Below, piece after piece: positions 26,442 through 34,758 of a DNA stretch of 64,000 nucleotides. The stretch's first letter is position 1. The number at the start of each line of letters is the position of its first letter. This DNA is from Shinella sp. H4-D48 (GTDB lineage: Bacteria; Pseudomonadota; Alphaproteobacteria; Rhizobiales; Rhizobiaceae). The notes below the pieces were generated by a model. It was given only the letters and a program-made list of their open reading frames with translations, was not told where the DNA came from and did not search any database. Where the stretch lies: the NCBI RefSeq assembly GCF_022637395.1, contig NZ_CP093338.1:434001-498000 (forward strand). Reading direction: 5' to 3'. The translations under genes and the position numbers were made by a program.

Positions 26442-27437
26442 TCAAACCTCGCCAGAGCTGCCCTTGGCCGTACCCCTACTAACAAGCCTTTCCCTTGACC
26501 AGCGTTCCAGGATGCGGCGCGCCATCGAGGTGGTCACGACCAGATGCGAGGCAAAACCGCCCTTCAAAGCGGCCATCAAAGGTTCGAACTTGTTGTCTTC
26601 CTGCACAACCAGCATTCGCTTCTCGATTGCCCTGATAGAATCGAGGTCGGCGGAAATGCAGCGGCGGTTATGGTTGCAGTCCATCCACTGGCCGTCGTGA
26701 TCGATCAGCTGGCCTGCAATGACCCCGGCCGCTCCGTTTTCACCCATGGCGTGCATGTCGGCCGCAGACAACGCACCGCATTTGACAAGATGGCTGTCGT
26801 CCTCGATACCGCCGACGGAATAGAGTGCAAGGTTGCAGTCCGAGATCGTTGCCAGCTGTTCCTTGATAACGGGCTCACCGCGCAGCTCCTCCGCGAGACG
26901 TTCGGAAGACAGGACGAGCGGCGCGTAGAAGTTGATGCCTTCAGCATTCAGACGCCGGGCGATTTCCGTAGTGCACTGGTCGGGACGATAGGAATAGGGT
27001 GCGCCGAGATTGCCACAAAGCTGCACGACGGTGACGCCGCGAAGGTCTGCAAACGGCATGACATCGGCGATGTGGTAGACGGTCCTTCCCCAAGCAACAC
27101 CCACTCTGTCGCCCTTACTGAGCAGTTCCAGGAAGACGGATGCTGCGACAACAGGCATTTCCGACGCGGGGTCCATTGCCTGACGGTCCTCGGGCACAAG
27201 CCATGCCGTGCTCAAGCCTGTAGCATCCTCAAGTTCCCGCGCCAGCACGTCGTCCGAGAACAATTCCGAGGATGTCGAAATAGTCACGATGCCCATCTCA
27301 CGCGCCTTGCGGAGATACATGGCGATAGATGCACGGGAAATTCCGAGCCGCTGCGCCACCTCATCCTGCCGCAGGCCATGCGTATAGTACAGCCAAGCGG
27401 CTTTGTGGATGATCTGGTCGTTGGCTCGGATTGGCAT
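26442..27437 (-). CDS. SorC/DeoR-type sugar-binding transcriptional regulator
   Basis: A 331-aa regulator from the ATG at 27437 (GGAG upstream). N-terminal HTH: AAWLYYTHGLRQDEVAQRLG then ISRASIAMYLRKAREMGIV. The C-terminal sugar-phosphate-binding domain has VGVAWGRTVYHIADVM, VQLCGNLGAP and the GAAGVIAGQLID stretch. SorC regulators sense phosphorylated sugars. It is the first gene of the operon with the aldolase/SDR fusion 57 bp downstream, and its promoter has two TGAC-N4-GTCA dyads related to the mtnK operator. Confidence 0.9.
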   Translation of the reverse strand: MPIRANDQIIHKAAWLYYTHGLRQDEVAQRLGISRASIAMYLRKAREMGIVTISTSSELFSDDVLARELEDATGLSTAWLVPEDRQAMDPASEMPVVAASVFLELLSKGDRVGVAWGRTVYHIADVMPFADLRGVTVVQLCGNLGAPYSYRPDQCTTEIARRLNAEGINFYAPLVLSSERLAEELRGEPVIKEQLATISDCNLALYSVGGIEDDSHLVKCGALSAADMHAMGENGAAGVIAGQLIDHDGQWMDCNHNRRCISADLDSIRAIEKRMLVVQEDNKFEPLMAALKGGFASHLVVTTSMARRILERWSRERLVSRGTAKGSSGEV

Positions 27438-27460
27438 CAGGGCTCCATCTGTCGATGCCC

Positions 27461-27492
27461 TGACATTAGTCAATGTGCCTGACAAAAGTCAA
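27461..27492. promoter_or_regulatory. Two tandem operator dyads upstream of the SorC regulator
   Basis: TGACATTAGTCAA (27461-27473) and TGACAAAAGTCAA (27480-27492) are near-identical 13-bp direct repeats, 19 bp apart, each an inverted repeat TGAC-N4-GTCA. They share TGACATT with the arms of the mtnK/ABC dyad. Autoregulation and joint control of both transcription units are inferred. Confidence 0.6.
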
Positions 27493-27931
27493 CAGATGGC
27501 TTCATGCTGTAGGGATTCGGCCCGTGGCGTCTCACGGCGCATGGAACCTGGGACAGAAGAAAGATACGAGGCCGCGGAAGTCTAGCTGTTCAACAGGCGT
27601 GGACCGATCGGCAAGGTCTCTCGCATTGTGCTGGCAACTGCTCCGATTAAGAAATGGACAAGCCGCGAACCATAGTAGTTGCGGCTTGTCCACTCACCTC
27701 TCTCGCCTGTGTCCGGAGCCCATCGAACCTGTTGGATCAGCTGCCCGGCGGGTTTGTATTCCGGGTTGGAAGGAGAGCCGAGCAATGACGCCGGATGAAG
27801 TCCCATGCCGAAATTTGCAATTCAAACATCGACATGGTTTTTCCGAGCTTGCGATACTCAGTGAATATTGCAGCTGAGAACGAATGCATCATTGCAGTTT
27901 CTCCCCCCTTCTAACGACAGGCCGTTGCCGG
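27493..27931. other. Intergenic gap with a long inverted repeat; no convincing gene
   Basis: About 440 bases separate the sorC promoter from the end of the next transporter operon. Open frames of 60-134 codons occur on both strands, but none resembles a known family or has a good ribosome site. The clear structure is an 11-bp perfect inverted repeat, GGACAAGCCGC (27656-27666) and GCGGCTTGTCC (27681-27691), with a 14-base loop. It could be a terminator of the minus-strand operon that ends at 27932, although it lies far (240 bp) from the stop, or the scar of a lost element. Confidence 0.45.
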
Positions 27932-28732
27932 CTAAGCGGCTTTTCGTTTCAGCCTGATGGCGACAAGCAGTGCGATGATCATAGCAAAAACGACGATGTT
28001 GATGAGGCTTGAGAGAGCGTAAAGCTCAGGCTTGACGCCGTAGCGAAGCGCTCCCCAGGCGACAGACGGCATGGTCGGCGTTGCCCCCAGAAGGTAGAAG
28101 GACACATCCAGCCCGTTCAGGGACAGGACGAATGCGGTGATCAGGCTGCCCATGATACCCGGCCACGTGATTGGCAGCATGACCTCGAAGAAGGAACGCA
28201 GAGGCGAGGCGCCGCAGACGATCGCCGCTTCATTCATTCGCCAGTCGTACTTGTAGAGCATCGCCGCCATGATCAGAAAGCAGAAGCTGAAACAATGCAC
28301 GGCGTTCGCAATGATCGCAGTCAGCATGTTCCCCTGGAGTTCGAACAGCATGTAGTAGAGCGCCATACTCGAAATACCCAGGAGGATTTCGGCAACGAAC
28401 AGAGGCGCGGCGAAGAATATGGCGTAAATCAGCGCCCGCTTGCCAGCGAACCGCAAAACGCCAACGGTTGCGAGAAAGCCAAGCACGGTCGACAGAACCG
28501 CTGTGCAGGAAGCAAGCAGCAGACTGTTGAGGAACGCGCTTTGGTAGACGGTGTTGGTCGAGAGGCGGATATAGCTCGCGACGTTGAACTCCGGCGGGTA
28601 TGGAAAATTCGGACGCGTCGAAAGCGACGCGAACAAGATATGCACGATAGGCATATAGAGGAAGGCGAAGACCACGACGAGGAAGACTGCCAGCGTCCAT
28701 TTGATGAGTGAATCTGTAAAATTCGGGTTCAT
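27932..28732 (-). CDS. ABC transporter permease (PotC/ModB-like, spermidine/polyol class)
   Basis: A 266-aa permease with six predicted membrane helices. The cytoplasmic EAA loop reads NEAAIVCGASPLRSFFEVMLP, a sign of the POPT/Fe (PotC-like) class. The start at 28732 is used because GGGGAGACAATAGC precedes it; it begins one base after the stop of the upstream permease. It is the last gene of the transporter operon 31905-27932. Confidence 0.92.
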   Translation of the reverse strand: MNPNFTDSLIKWTLAVFLVVVFAFLYMPIVHILFASLSTRPNFPYPPEFNVASYIRLSTNTVYQSAFLNSLLLASCTAVLSTVLGFLATVGVLRFAGKRALIYAIFFAAPLFVAEILLGISSMALYYMLFELQGNMLTAIIANAVHCFSFCFLIMAAMLYKYDWRMNEAAIVCGASPLRSFFEVMLPITWPGIMGSLITAFVLSLNGLDVSFYLLGATPTMPSVAWGALRYGVKPELYALSSLINIVVFAMIIALLVAIRLKRKAA

Positions 28733-28733
28733 G

Positions 28734-29597
28734 CTATTGTCTCCCCAATCCCGTAAAGCCAGTCCGGCGGAGATCCACGCCATAACTCAGGATCGCAAGT
28801 GCAATCGCCGAGAATAGGAAGAGAACGACACCCATAGCGGCACCAAGAGCCCAAGTCCCTGACTCACCGAATTGCTGAGCCATGGACATGCCATACAGCG
28901 TGCCGTTGGGTCCGCCGAGGAAGCGTGGCACCAAGGAAGCCGAGAGGGTCGGGATGAAGGCGAGCATGAAGCCGACGATCGTACCAGAGAGATTGAGCGG
29001 CCAGACGACCTCGGTAAAGATCCGGAACCGGTTGGCGCCACAGGCGCTGGCGGCATGAGCGAGCCGGAAATCAAAGTTGATCAGCGACAGATAGATCGTC
29101 GTCACCACCAGCGGCAGATACAGATAAATGAAGGCGATAAACGATGCCGCATTGGAGTACATGATCATTCGAAGAGGTGCTGCCCCCATGCGGATCAAGG
29201 CGCCATTGACCAGCCCCGCAGGGCCGAGCATGCCCTGCAGCGCGATGAGGCGGAGGACCTCGCCCGACAGGAAGGGTATGACCAGAAGAAGCGAAAAGAT
29301 GATGCGGTAGCGCCCCCCGTAACGAACGATGAAGTAGGCAATCGGCCAGGACAAGGCCACCAGCGTGACAGATACCCCGATCGCCATGACGAGCGAGCGG
29401 AGAAAGAAGGTGATGTAGGCGCGCTCCGTCGCAAGCGTACCGTAGTTCATCAATGTCCATTCATGGACGATCTTGTAGTTCTCGGTCTGCCAGAAACTCA
29501 GTGTCACCAGCGCCGCCAGCGGCATGACGAAGAAGAGCAACAGGAAACCGGTCGGGATATCGAGAATGAGGCGGCGCTGGAGATTAGCGTCTTGCAT
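28734..29597 (-). CDS. ABC transporter permease (PotB-like)
   Basis: A 287-aa partner permease with six helices and the loop LAHAASACGANRFRIFTEVVWP. The start codon lies inside the last 14 bases of the ATP-binding gene, so translation is coupled. GGAGCTGACG precedes the ATG. With the PotC-like protein it forms the channel. Its order after the ATPase (binding protein, ATPase, B, C) is common in this class in rhizobia. Confidence 0.92.
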   Translation of the reverse strand: MQDANLQRRLILDIPTGFLLLFFVMPLAALVTLSFWQTENYKIVHEWTLMNYGTLATERAYITFFLRSLVMAIGVSVTLVALSWPIAYFIVRYGGRYRIIFSLLLVIPFLSGEVLRLIALQGMLGPAGLVNGALIRMGAAPLRMIMYSNAASFIAFIYLYLPLVVTTIYLSLINFDFRLAHAASACGANRFRIFTEVVWPLNLSGTIVGFMLAFIPTLSASLVPRFLGGPNGTLYGMSMAQQFGESGTWALGAAMGVVLFLFSAIALAILSYGVDLRRTGFTGLGRQ

Positions 29598-30675
29598 CGT
29601 CAGCTCCGTCCTTGAAGATATGGCAATCGGCCGGGTTCCACGAAAGCAGGACTCGTTCCCGGATCGGGATCGGATCGTTCCGCTTCGGCTTGACGGCGAT
29701 TACCGTGTCGCCGCGATCGGTTTCCAGCACATATTCGAGAAAGGGCCCGCGCAATACGACGTCCACCACCGTGGATGGAATGCCCACGCCGCCATCTTGC
29801 TTGCTGGATATGTCAAACCGTTCGTTCTTGACGAAAATCTCGACTGCATCGCCCGGGTTGAATTTCTTGTCGGGCGGCAACGCGAATTCGTAGTCATGTC
29901 TGGCGAGACGCACGGTTGCCCCGTCAGGTTGGACGACACCTTGAAACTTACTCGACTTGCCAACGAAACGAGCGACGAACGGTGTCTGCGGGTGATCGTA
30001 TATCGCCTGCCGCTCACCAAGGGCTTCAAGACGCCCGTTATTGATGACCGCGATCCGATCGCTCATCGAGAGCGCTTCCTCCTGGTTATGCGTCACATAG
30101 ATGAAGGGAATACCGAGCTGTTTCTGGTATCGCCGGATTTCGATCTCCATCTCCTGCCGAAGCTCGCGGTCGAGATTGGCCAGTGGCTCGTCGAGAAGCA
30201 GAAGCGTCGGTCGTGCGACAAGGCCTCGGCCAAGGGCGACACGCTGCTGCTGACCGCCCGAAAGCTGGCTGGGATAGCGGTCCAGCATCGTGCTCAGCGA
30301 CAGGATGCCCGCCACCCATTCAACCCGTTCCTCGATCTCGGCCTTGGCCTCGTTGCGCATTCTCAGGGGAAAGGCGAGATTTTCCCTTACGGTCCTGTGT
30401 GGAAAGAGCAGAAATTCCTGGAAAACCATACCGATTCCGCGCTTGTGAGGCGCAAGCTCGGTGACATCCTTTCCCTCGAAATGGATACGGCCTTCCGTCG
30501 GCCGATCAAGACCGGCAATAAGGCGCAGCAAAGTGCTCTTGCCCGAGCCGCTCGGCCCCAGGATGGCGATGAATTCTTCCTTGGAGATGTCCAGACTGAC
30601 GTCGTCCAGTGCTTTGAAGGCGCCATAACGCCGCGACACCTTGTCGATGCGGATATAGGAACTTGTGTTGCTCAT
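29584..30675 (-). CDS. ABC transporter ATP-binding protein (PotA-like)
   Basis: A 363-aa ATPase: Walker [18 protein letters not shown] (about residues 39-55), signature [16 protein letters not shown], Walker B LLLLDEPLANLD and the switch His in THNQEEALS. It ends with a TOBE-type regulatory domain (residues about 285-350). The PotA-like length and TOBE domain fit putrescine/spermidine, iron or polyol importers. CAGGAAATCTC precedes the ATG. Confidence 0.93.
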   Translation of the reverse strand: MSNTSSYIRIDKVSRRYGAFKALDDVSLDISKEEFIAILGPSGSGKSTLLRLIAGLDRPTEGRIHFEGKDVTELAPHKRGIGMVFQEFLLFPHRTVRENLAFPLRMRNEAKAEIEERVEWVAGILSLSTMLDRYPSQLSGGQQQRVALGRGLVARPTLLLLDEPLANLDRELRQEMEIEIRRYQKQLGIPFIYVTHNQEEALSMSDRIAVINNGRLEALGERQAIYDHPQTPFVARFVGKSSKFQGVVQPDGATVRLARHDYEFALPPDKKFNPGDAVEIFVKNERFDISSKQDGGVGIPSTVVDVVLRGPFLEYVLETDRGDTVIAVKPKRNDPIPIRERVLLSWNPADCHIFKDGADDARR

Positions 30676-30693
30676 GAGATTTCCTGCGTTACA

Positions 30694-30726
30694 GGCGGCC
30701 CGGGCAGGAAACTGCCCCGAGCCGCC
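30694..30726 (-). promoter_or_regulatory. Hairpin after the PotD-like binding-protein gene
   Basis: A GC-rich stem-loop, GGCGGC-CCGGGCAG pairing with CTGCCCCG-A-GCCGCC around a GAAA-type loop, in the 78-bp gap between the binding-protein and ATPase genes. It is the fourth such hairpin directly after a binding-protein gene in this window. Confidence 0.6.
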
Positions 30727-30753
30727 CTACCCCCGGGAGGATGAACTGATCGA

Positions 30754-31905
30754 TCAGGCTGCCTGAACGTTCGACCAGACGCGTTCCCACTTTTCAGGCG
30801 AGGACGGCTGATCGAACATGAAGAGGTCGGCGATCTCGTTTGAGCGATCCATCAGGAACAGCTTACGTTCCGTTTCATTGGAGATAGAACGCAGATCGAC
30901 GGTCGTTGAGCAGCCAGCCACCTCGCCGATCTTCTTCATGACCGTGGGCGAGATCATCAGATCGATGAAGCTGTTGCAGAGGTCGAACTTCTTGCCATCC
31001 TGAACGCCCGATGTGACCAGCCAGGTGTCCACCCAGCCAAGGCCGCCTTCCTTCATCTTCAGCGCATGCCGAAAGTCGACGGGCGCCGCTCCTTGCGCTT
31101 CGGCCGTCAGCAACTGCCGGAAGACCTGAGCAAACTCGGTTGCGGCGACGACGGCGCCGCTCTGCAGAAGCTGGAAGAGAGTAGGATTATCCTGGTATCG
31201 CGTGAGCAGCAGGCTCTTCTGCTGGATCAAAAGCTTTTCGACCTCTGCAAGCTCCTCATCGGACAAAACATACGGATTGAACGGCTTTCCATCGGGGCGA
31301 GGCTTGTCGCGGCTGCCTAGGCGCTCCGTCACCAGAAGTGCCGCAAGGGCAATGTTCTCCTCAAAGCGAGCGCTGGTCGACAGCATGCCTGAGTAGTCGG
31401 AGCTGAACATGCATTCGAGCGTCTCGGTTCGTTCCGGCTGCACCTTGCCGGCGTCATACGTAATCCCATAAGCGCCCCAGCAGAATGGGAAGCCGATTTT
31501 TTTGCCGGACTGCGGATCGGAAAGCACCTTGAAAACCTCGGCTCCAAATTCCGGCAGATAGCCCGACGAGTTAGGGACCTTTGAATAGTCCACCTCCCGC
31601 AACAGTCCTTCGCGGAAGTATAGCTGCGGCCAAAATCCATCAGCCTGCACGAGATCGAATTCTTTCGAGCCGCCAACGCGCAGCTTGTTGTACGCTTCCG
31701 AGTTGCCATCGAAGAAGGAAGGAACGAACTTGACCTTGTTCGATTCCTCGAAGGCGGTAATCTGGTCGGGAAGAAGATAGGCTTCCCACATCAGCGCACG
31801 AACCGTATCCGGAGCGGCCCAGGATGGGCGCACGAACGGTGCAGCGAGCGCCGTAGCGGCGCCAGCGACAAGAATGCTTCTGCGTGTGAGCTTGGTCTCA
31901 AACAT
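30754..31905 (-). CDS. Extracellular solute-binding protein (PotD-like), Tat-type signal
   Basis: A 383-aa binding protein from the ATG at 31905 (AAGGGGAA upstream). The N-terminus LTRRSILVAGAATALAAPFV has a twin-arginine pattern, so it may be exported folded by Tat. The SBP_bac_8-type fold follows, with ALMWEAYLLPDQITAFEES, DLVQADGFWPQLYF and GFPFCWGAYGITYD. It is the first gene of the PotABCD-like operon and diverges from a LysR gene. The class includes polyamine, polyol and opine receptors. The polyol-like operon beyond the LysR gene makes a polyol ligand attractive (inference). Confidence 0.9.
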   Translation of the reverse strand: MFETKLTRRSILVAGAATALAAPFVRPSWAAPDTVRALMWEAYLLPDQITAFEESNKVKFVPSFFDGNSEAYNKLRVGGSKEFDLVQADGFWPQLYFREGLLREVDYSKVPNSSGYLPEFGAEVFKVLSDPQSGKKIGFPFCWGAYGITYDAGKVQPERTETLECMFSSDYSGMLSTSARFEENIALAALLVTERLGSRDKPRPDGKPFNPYVLSDEELAEVEKLLIQQKSLLLTRYQDNPTLFQLLQSGAVVAATEFAQVFRQLLTAEAQGAAPVDFRHALKMKEGGLGWVDTWLVTSGVQDGKKFDLCNSFIDLMISPTVMKKIGEVAGCSTTVDLRSISNETERKLFLMDRSNEIADLFMFDQPSSPEKWERVWSNVQAA

Positions 31906-32318
31906 GTAGGAATTCCCCTTCGTTGTTTTGGTCGTCATGTTGCCTGTATTTAAACAATAATGGTCTGTTGCCACTTGGATCACGTCAGTGGCAAGGCTGC
32001 GCGTGCTGATGGCTTGATGACGTCATAGATACGGACGTTTGTGGCGCCGGCGACAAGTGGCGGGCGCCAGTACCAAGCCTCCAAAATCGTGACGATCCGT
32101 CATTTTTCCAGTACGCGCCCATGCCCTTCCTTCACTGTGATTAAGAACCAGAAAGCCACTGGCAACAAGGACGATTGGCGAATTGATTAATTCACACAAC
32201 TTATCAATACTCCATACTTCGTCGCCACACTGCGATGCCGCCTCGACCTGTTTTCATAGGCCGCTCCATCACGTCGACAATTGACAAGAAAGGGTTCGCA
32301 AATTTATCATCTCTGCTT
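31906..32318. other. Divergent promoter region (PotD-like gene / LysR gene)
   Basis: About 410 bases without a gene. Structures seen: an inverted repeat TTGCCACT (31968-31975) and AGTGGCAA (31987-31994); further copies of the same core, AGTGGC near 32055 and GCCACTGGCAA near 32155; the palindrome ATGACGTCAT (32017-32026); and ATTGAT (32182-32187) facing ATCAAT (32203-32208), a LysR-box-like dyad about 110 bp before the lysR start. The region probably binds the LysR protein at several sites. Confidence 0.5.
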
Positions 32319-33206
32319 ATGAATATTCAGTTGCGGCATATAAAGTCCTTCATCGTCGTCGCGCAGGAGAAGAGCTTCTGTCGGGCGGCGGAGCTGCTTA
32401 ACGTTTCGCAGCCAGCCCTTTCTCAGACCATCATTCAGCTGGAGACAAATGCGGGGTTCCCGTTGTTCACGCGTACAACACGCGCGGTCAGCCTGACGCC
32501 ATTTGGCGAACAGATGCTGACAAAAGCACTGGCGGTCAGCCGGTCTATGGACCTTTTCCAGGAAGAGGCACGGCGGGTCCAGTTGGCCCTCAAGAGCGAG
32601 CTGCGCGTCGGCTTCATGATCGGCACGGCGGTGGAGTTCATACCGGCGATCGTCAAGGAATTCGAGCGGGTGCGGCCCGGCGCAATCCTCAAACTGAAGG
32701 AATACGATTTTTCGGATCCGAGTGCCGGTCTGATTTCAGGCGAGGTCGACTGTGGAATCATCCGCCCTCCGATTGGGGAGGACGACATCAATATCGTTGA
32801 AATCACACGCGAGAAGTGCGTCGCCTGCCTTCCGACAGGACACCCGCTGGCAGCTAAGGAATCCGTTGTTCTTGCGGATATACTGGACGAGCCATTGATA
32901 GGTGCTCCGACACCGGGAAAATGGAGGGACTACTGGCTCGCGGGAGAATACCGGGATGCGGAGCACCCGGCGCAAGTCGTGCTCGAGGTGGCAACCGTCG
33001 AGTCGGAATTGCAAGCCGTCGCCATGGGACGCGCCATCAGCATTACGGCAGATAGTACGGCGCGATACTACGCCCGCCCTGGCGTGGTATTCCGTGACAT
33101 CACAGATATGCGAGAATGCATTATCGGGATTGGCCACCGCGGTTCTCCCACGGCGCTCATGGCTGACTTCATTGATGTCGTCAGGCGTATTTCGTCATCG
33201 ATCTGA
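32319..33206 (+). CDS. LysR family transcriptional regulator
   Basis: A 295-aa LysR protein starting at MNIQLRHIKSFIVVAQEKSF. HTH: RAAELLNVSQPALSQTIIQL, then LFTRTTRAVSLTPFGEQ; effector domain from about residue 88. The upstream in-frame ATG at 32235 would add 28 residues that do not look like LysR, so the later start is used. It stands between the PotABCD-like operon (divergent) and the FGGY-kinase operon (convergent, overlapping 12 bp at the 3' ends). It likely links transport with catabolism. Confidence 0.9.
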   Translation: MNIQLRHIKSFIVVAQEKSFCRAAELLNVSQPALSQTIIQLETNAGFPLFTRTTRAVSLTPFGEQMLTKALAVSRSMDLFQEEARRVQLALKSELRVGFMIGTAVEFIPAIVKEFERVRPGAILKLKEYDFSDPSAGLISGEVDCGIIRPPIGEDDINIVEITREKCVACLPTGHPLAAKESVVLADILDEPLIGAPTPGKWRDYWLAGEYRDAEHPAQVVLEVATVESELQAVAMGRAISITADSTARYYARPGVVFRDITDMRECIIGIGHRGSPTALMADFIDVVRRISSSI

Positions 33207-34682
33207 CGGGAACTGGGAAAAGACAGGCCCGAGTGCATCGTATAGCCGACAAAACAGTCGATATTGCATGTCGGCTTCTGGATTTTGCAAACTCGGATAG
33301 TAAATCGTCTTCATCTCGACGCAGTGTTTTGCCGCCTCTTCATAGGTCGTATAGAACCCGCAGGACACCGCGCCGATGATGGCCGCACCGAGACTGGGAG
33401 CCTCTTCTTCAGCCGGAACTGCAACCGGCATTCCGCAGATGTCGGCCTTGATCTGAGACCACAAAGCCGATTTTGCGCCTCCGCCTGTCGAGATGATTTT
33501 CTCGAAGGCAATGCCCGACGACTGCAGGTTCTCGATGTTCTTTCTCAAAAGGCAGGCAACGCCGTACATGATGGCCAGGGCAAAGTCATAAGCGTCGTGT
33601 GCAATGGTCGCGCCGAAGAACACGCCGGTCGCATTGGGATCGAACTCGGGTGGGTTGACGCCGGTCAGATAGGGCAGAAACGTCAGGCGTGGATCGAACG
33701 TCTTTCGGCTGCCTCGCGCATCCACATCTGCAAAGGAGATGTCGGGTAAAAAAGCGCTCCTGAACCATTCAAGGCTGATACCACCGGATTCACAAACCGG
33801 AAGATAGATGTAGCTGCCTTTGAAAGGCCCGCAATAGACTGGCACAGCCGTAGCTGCCGAAAACGGATTTTCGACCAGGGTTGCGATCGACGACACTGTC
33901 CCCGCAGACTCGCTTACGATACCATTCACGGTGTTACCGGTACCGATCATGGCGGCGAAGTGATCCAGCGTCCCCGCGTTGACGACACAGTCCGGCGGCA
34001 ATCCCGTCATCTCCCGCATGTCGGGCAGGATTTCCCCAATCACGGAGCAAGGCTCGACGAGAGCCGGCAGCTGAGAGACATCGACCCCGCAATACTTGAG
34101 TGGCGCTTCCCAATAGGTTTTGTTGACGATGTCGAAATAATGGGAGAACGGATAGATGGAGTGCTCGCCGACGAAATGGCCAGTCAGCCGGAAGATGATA
34201 TAGTCCTTCAGGAGAAGGAACTTCGCAGCGTTGTTGAAGCATTCCGGCTCATGATGCTTTAGCCAAAGGATCTTGGTGAGCGGCCAGGTGGGAATGATCT
34301 CCGGCTGCCCTGTCACCTGATAGCATGTCGTCTTGTCGAACAGCGCCGACAGTTCATCGCATTCGCTTCGGGAGCGCATGTCCAGCCACGAAATGCCGTT
34401 TCGAAGCGGCTCCCCGACCGCGTCGGCAACAACCAGCGATTCCGCCTGCCCGGTGATGACCAGTTGCTTCGGATGCCAGTCTGCAGCCGCCGCCGATTTT
34501 TGAACGCAGGACCGGATCAGACTGACGATATCGCTGAAATACTGCTTGGCGTCGAACTCGATGAAGCCGTCCGCATGAATATAGGCTACGGTTTTGCTTC
34601 CCAGCGCGATCTGTCTCAGATCACGCGTGTAGCAGGCAACTTTTATGTTGGTTGTTCCCAGATCGAGGCTGATGATCCCCAT
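33195..34682 (-). CDS. FGGY family carbohydrate kinase
   Basis: A 495-aa sugar/polyol kinase. The N-terminal phosphate-binding loop is SLDLGTTNIKVACY (residues 5-18). Further seen are the substrate-domain WLDMRSRSECDEL, the second ATP motif TGGGAKSALWSQIKADICG and the EEAPSLGAAI block that lies in FGGY_C. The ATG at 34682 has AAGGAG 11 bases upstream. FGGY kinases phosphorylate xylulose, glycerol, erythritol and similar compounds. Operon partners (TIM homologue, sugar isomerase, SDR) recall the erythritol pathway in which the FGGY kinase EryA acts first. Confidence 0.9.
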   Translation of the reverse strand: MGIISLDLGTTNIKVACYTRDLRQIALGSKTVAYIHADGFIEFDAKQYFSDIVSLIRSCVQKSAAAADWHPKQLVITGQAESLVVADAVGEPLRNGISWLDMRSRSECDELSALFDKTTCYQVTGQPEIIPTWPLTKILWLKHHEPECFNNAAKFLLLKDYIIFRLTGHFVGEHSIYPFSHYFDIVNKTYWEAPLKYCGVDVSQLPALVEPCSVIGEILPDMREMTGLPPDCVVNAGTLDHFAAMIGTGNTVNGIVSESAGTVSSIATLVENPFSAATAVPVYCGPFKGSYIYLPVCESGGISLEWFRSAFLPDISFADVDARGSRKTFDPRLTFLPYLTGVNPPEFDPNATGVFFGATIAHDAYDFALAIMYGVACLLRKNIENLQSSGIAFEKIISTGGGAKSALWSQIKADICGMPVAVPAEEEAPSLGAAIIGAVSCGFYTTYEEAAKHCVEMKTIYYPSLQNPEADMQYRLFCRLYDALGPVFSQFPSDR

Positions 34683-34758
34683 CGGTGGCACAACTCCTTC
34701 TTCCGCGATATCGTTGTCGTCAGCCGGCTGCCCTTTAGCGTAGCTCTCGCCTCAGCCA

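Noticed and set aside
28872-29615. 247-codon plus-strand frame in the PotB-like region
   Set aside because: Antisense to a clear permease gene, with a composition of charged residues typical of shadow frames.
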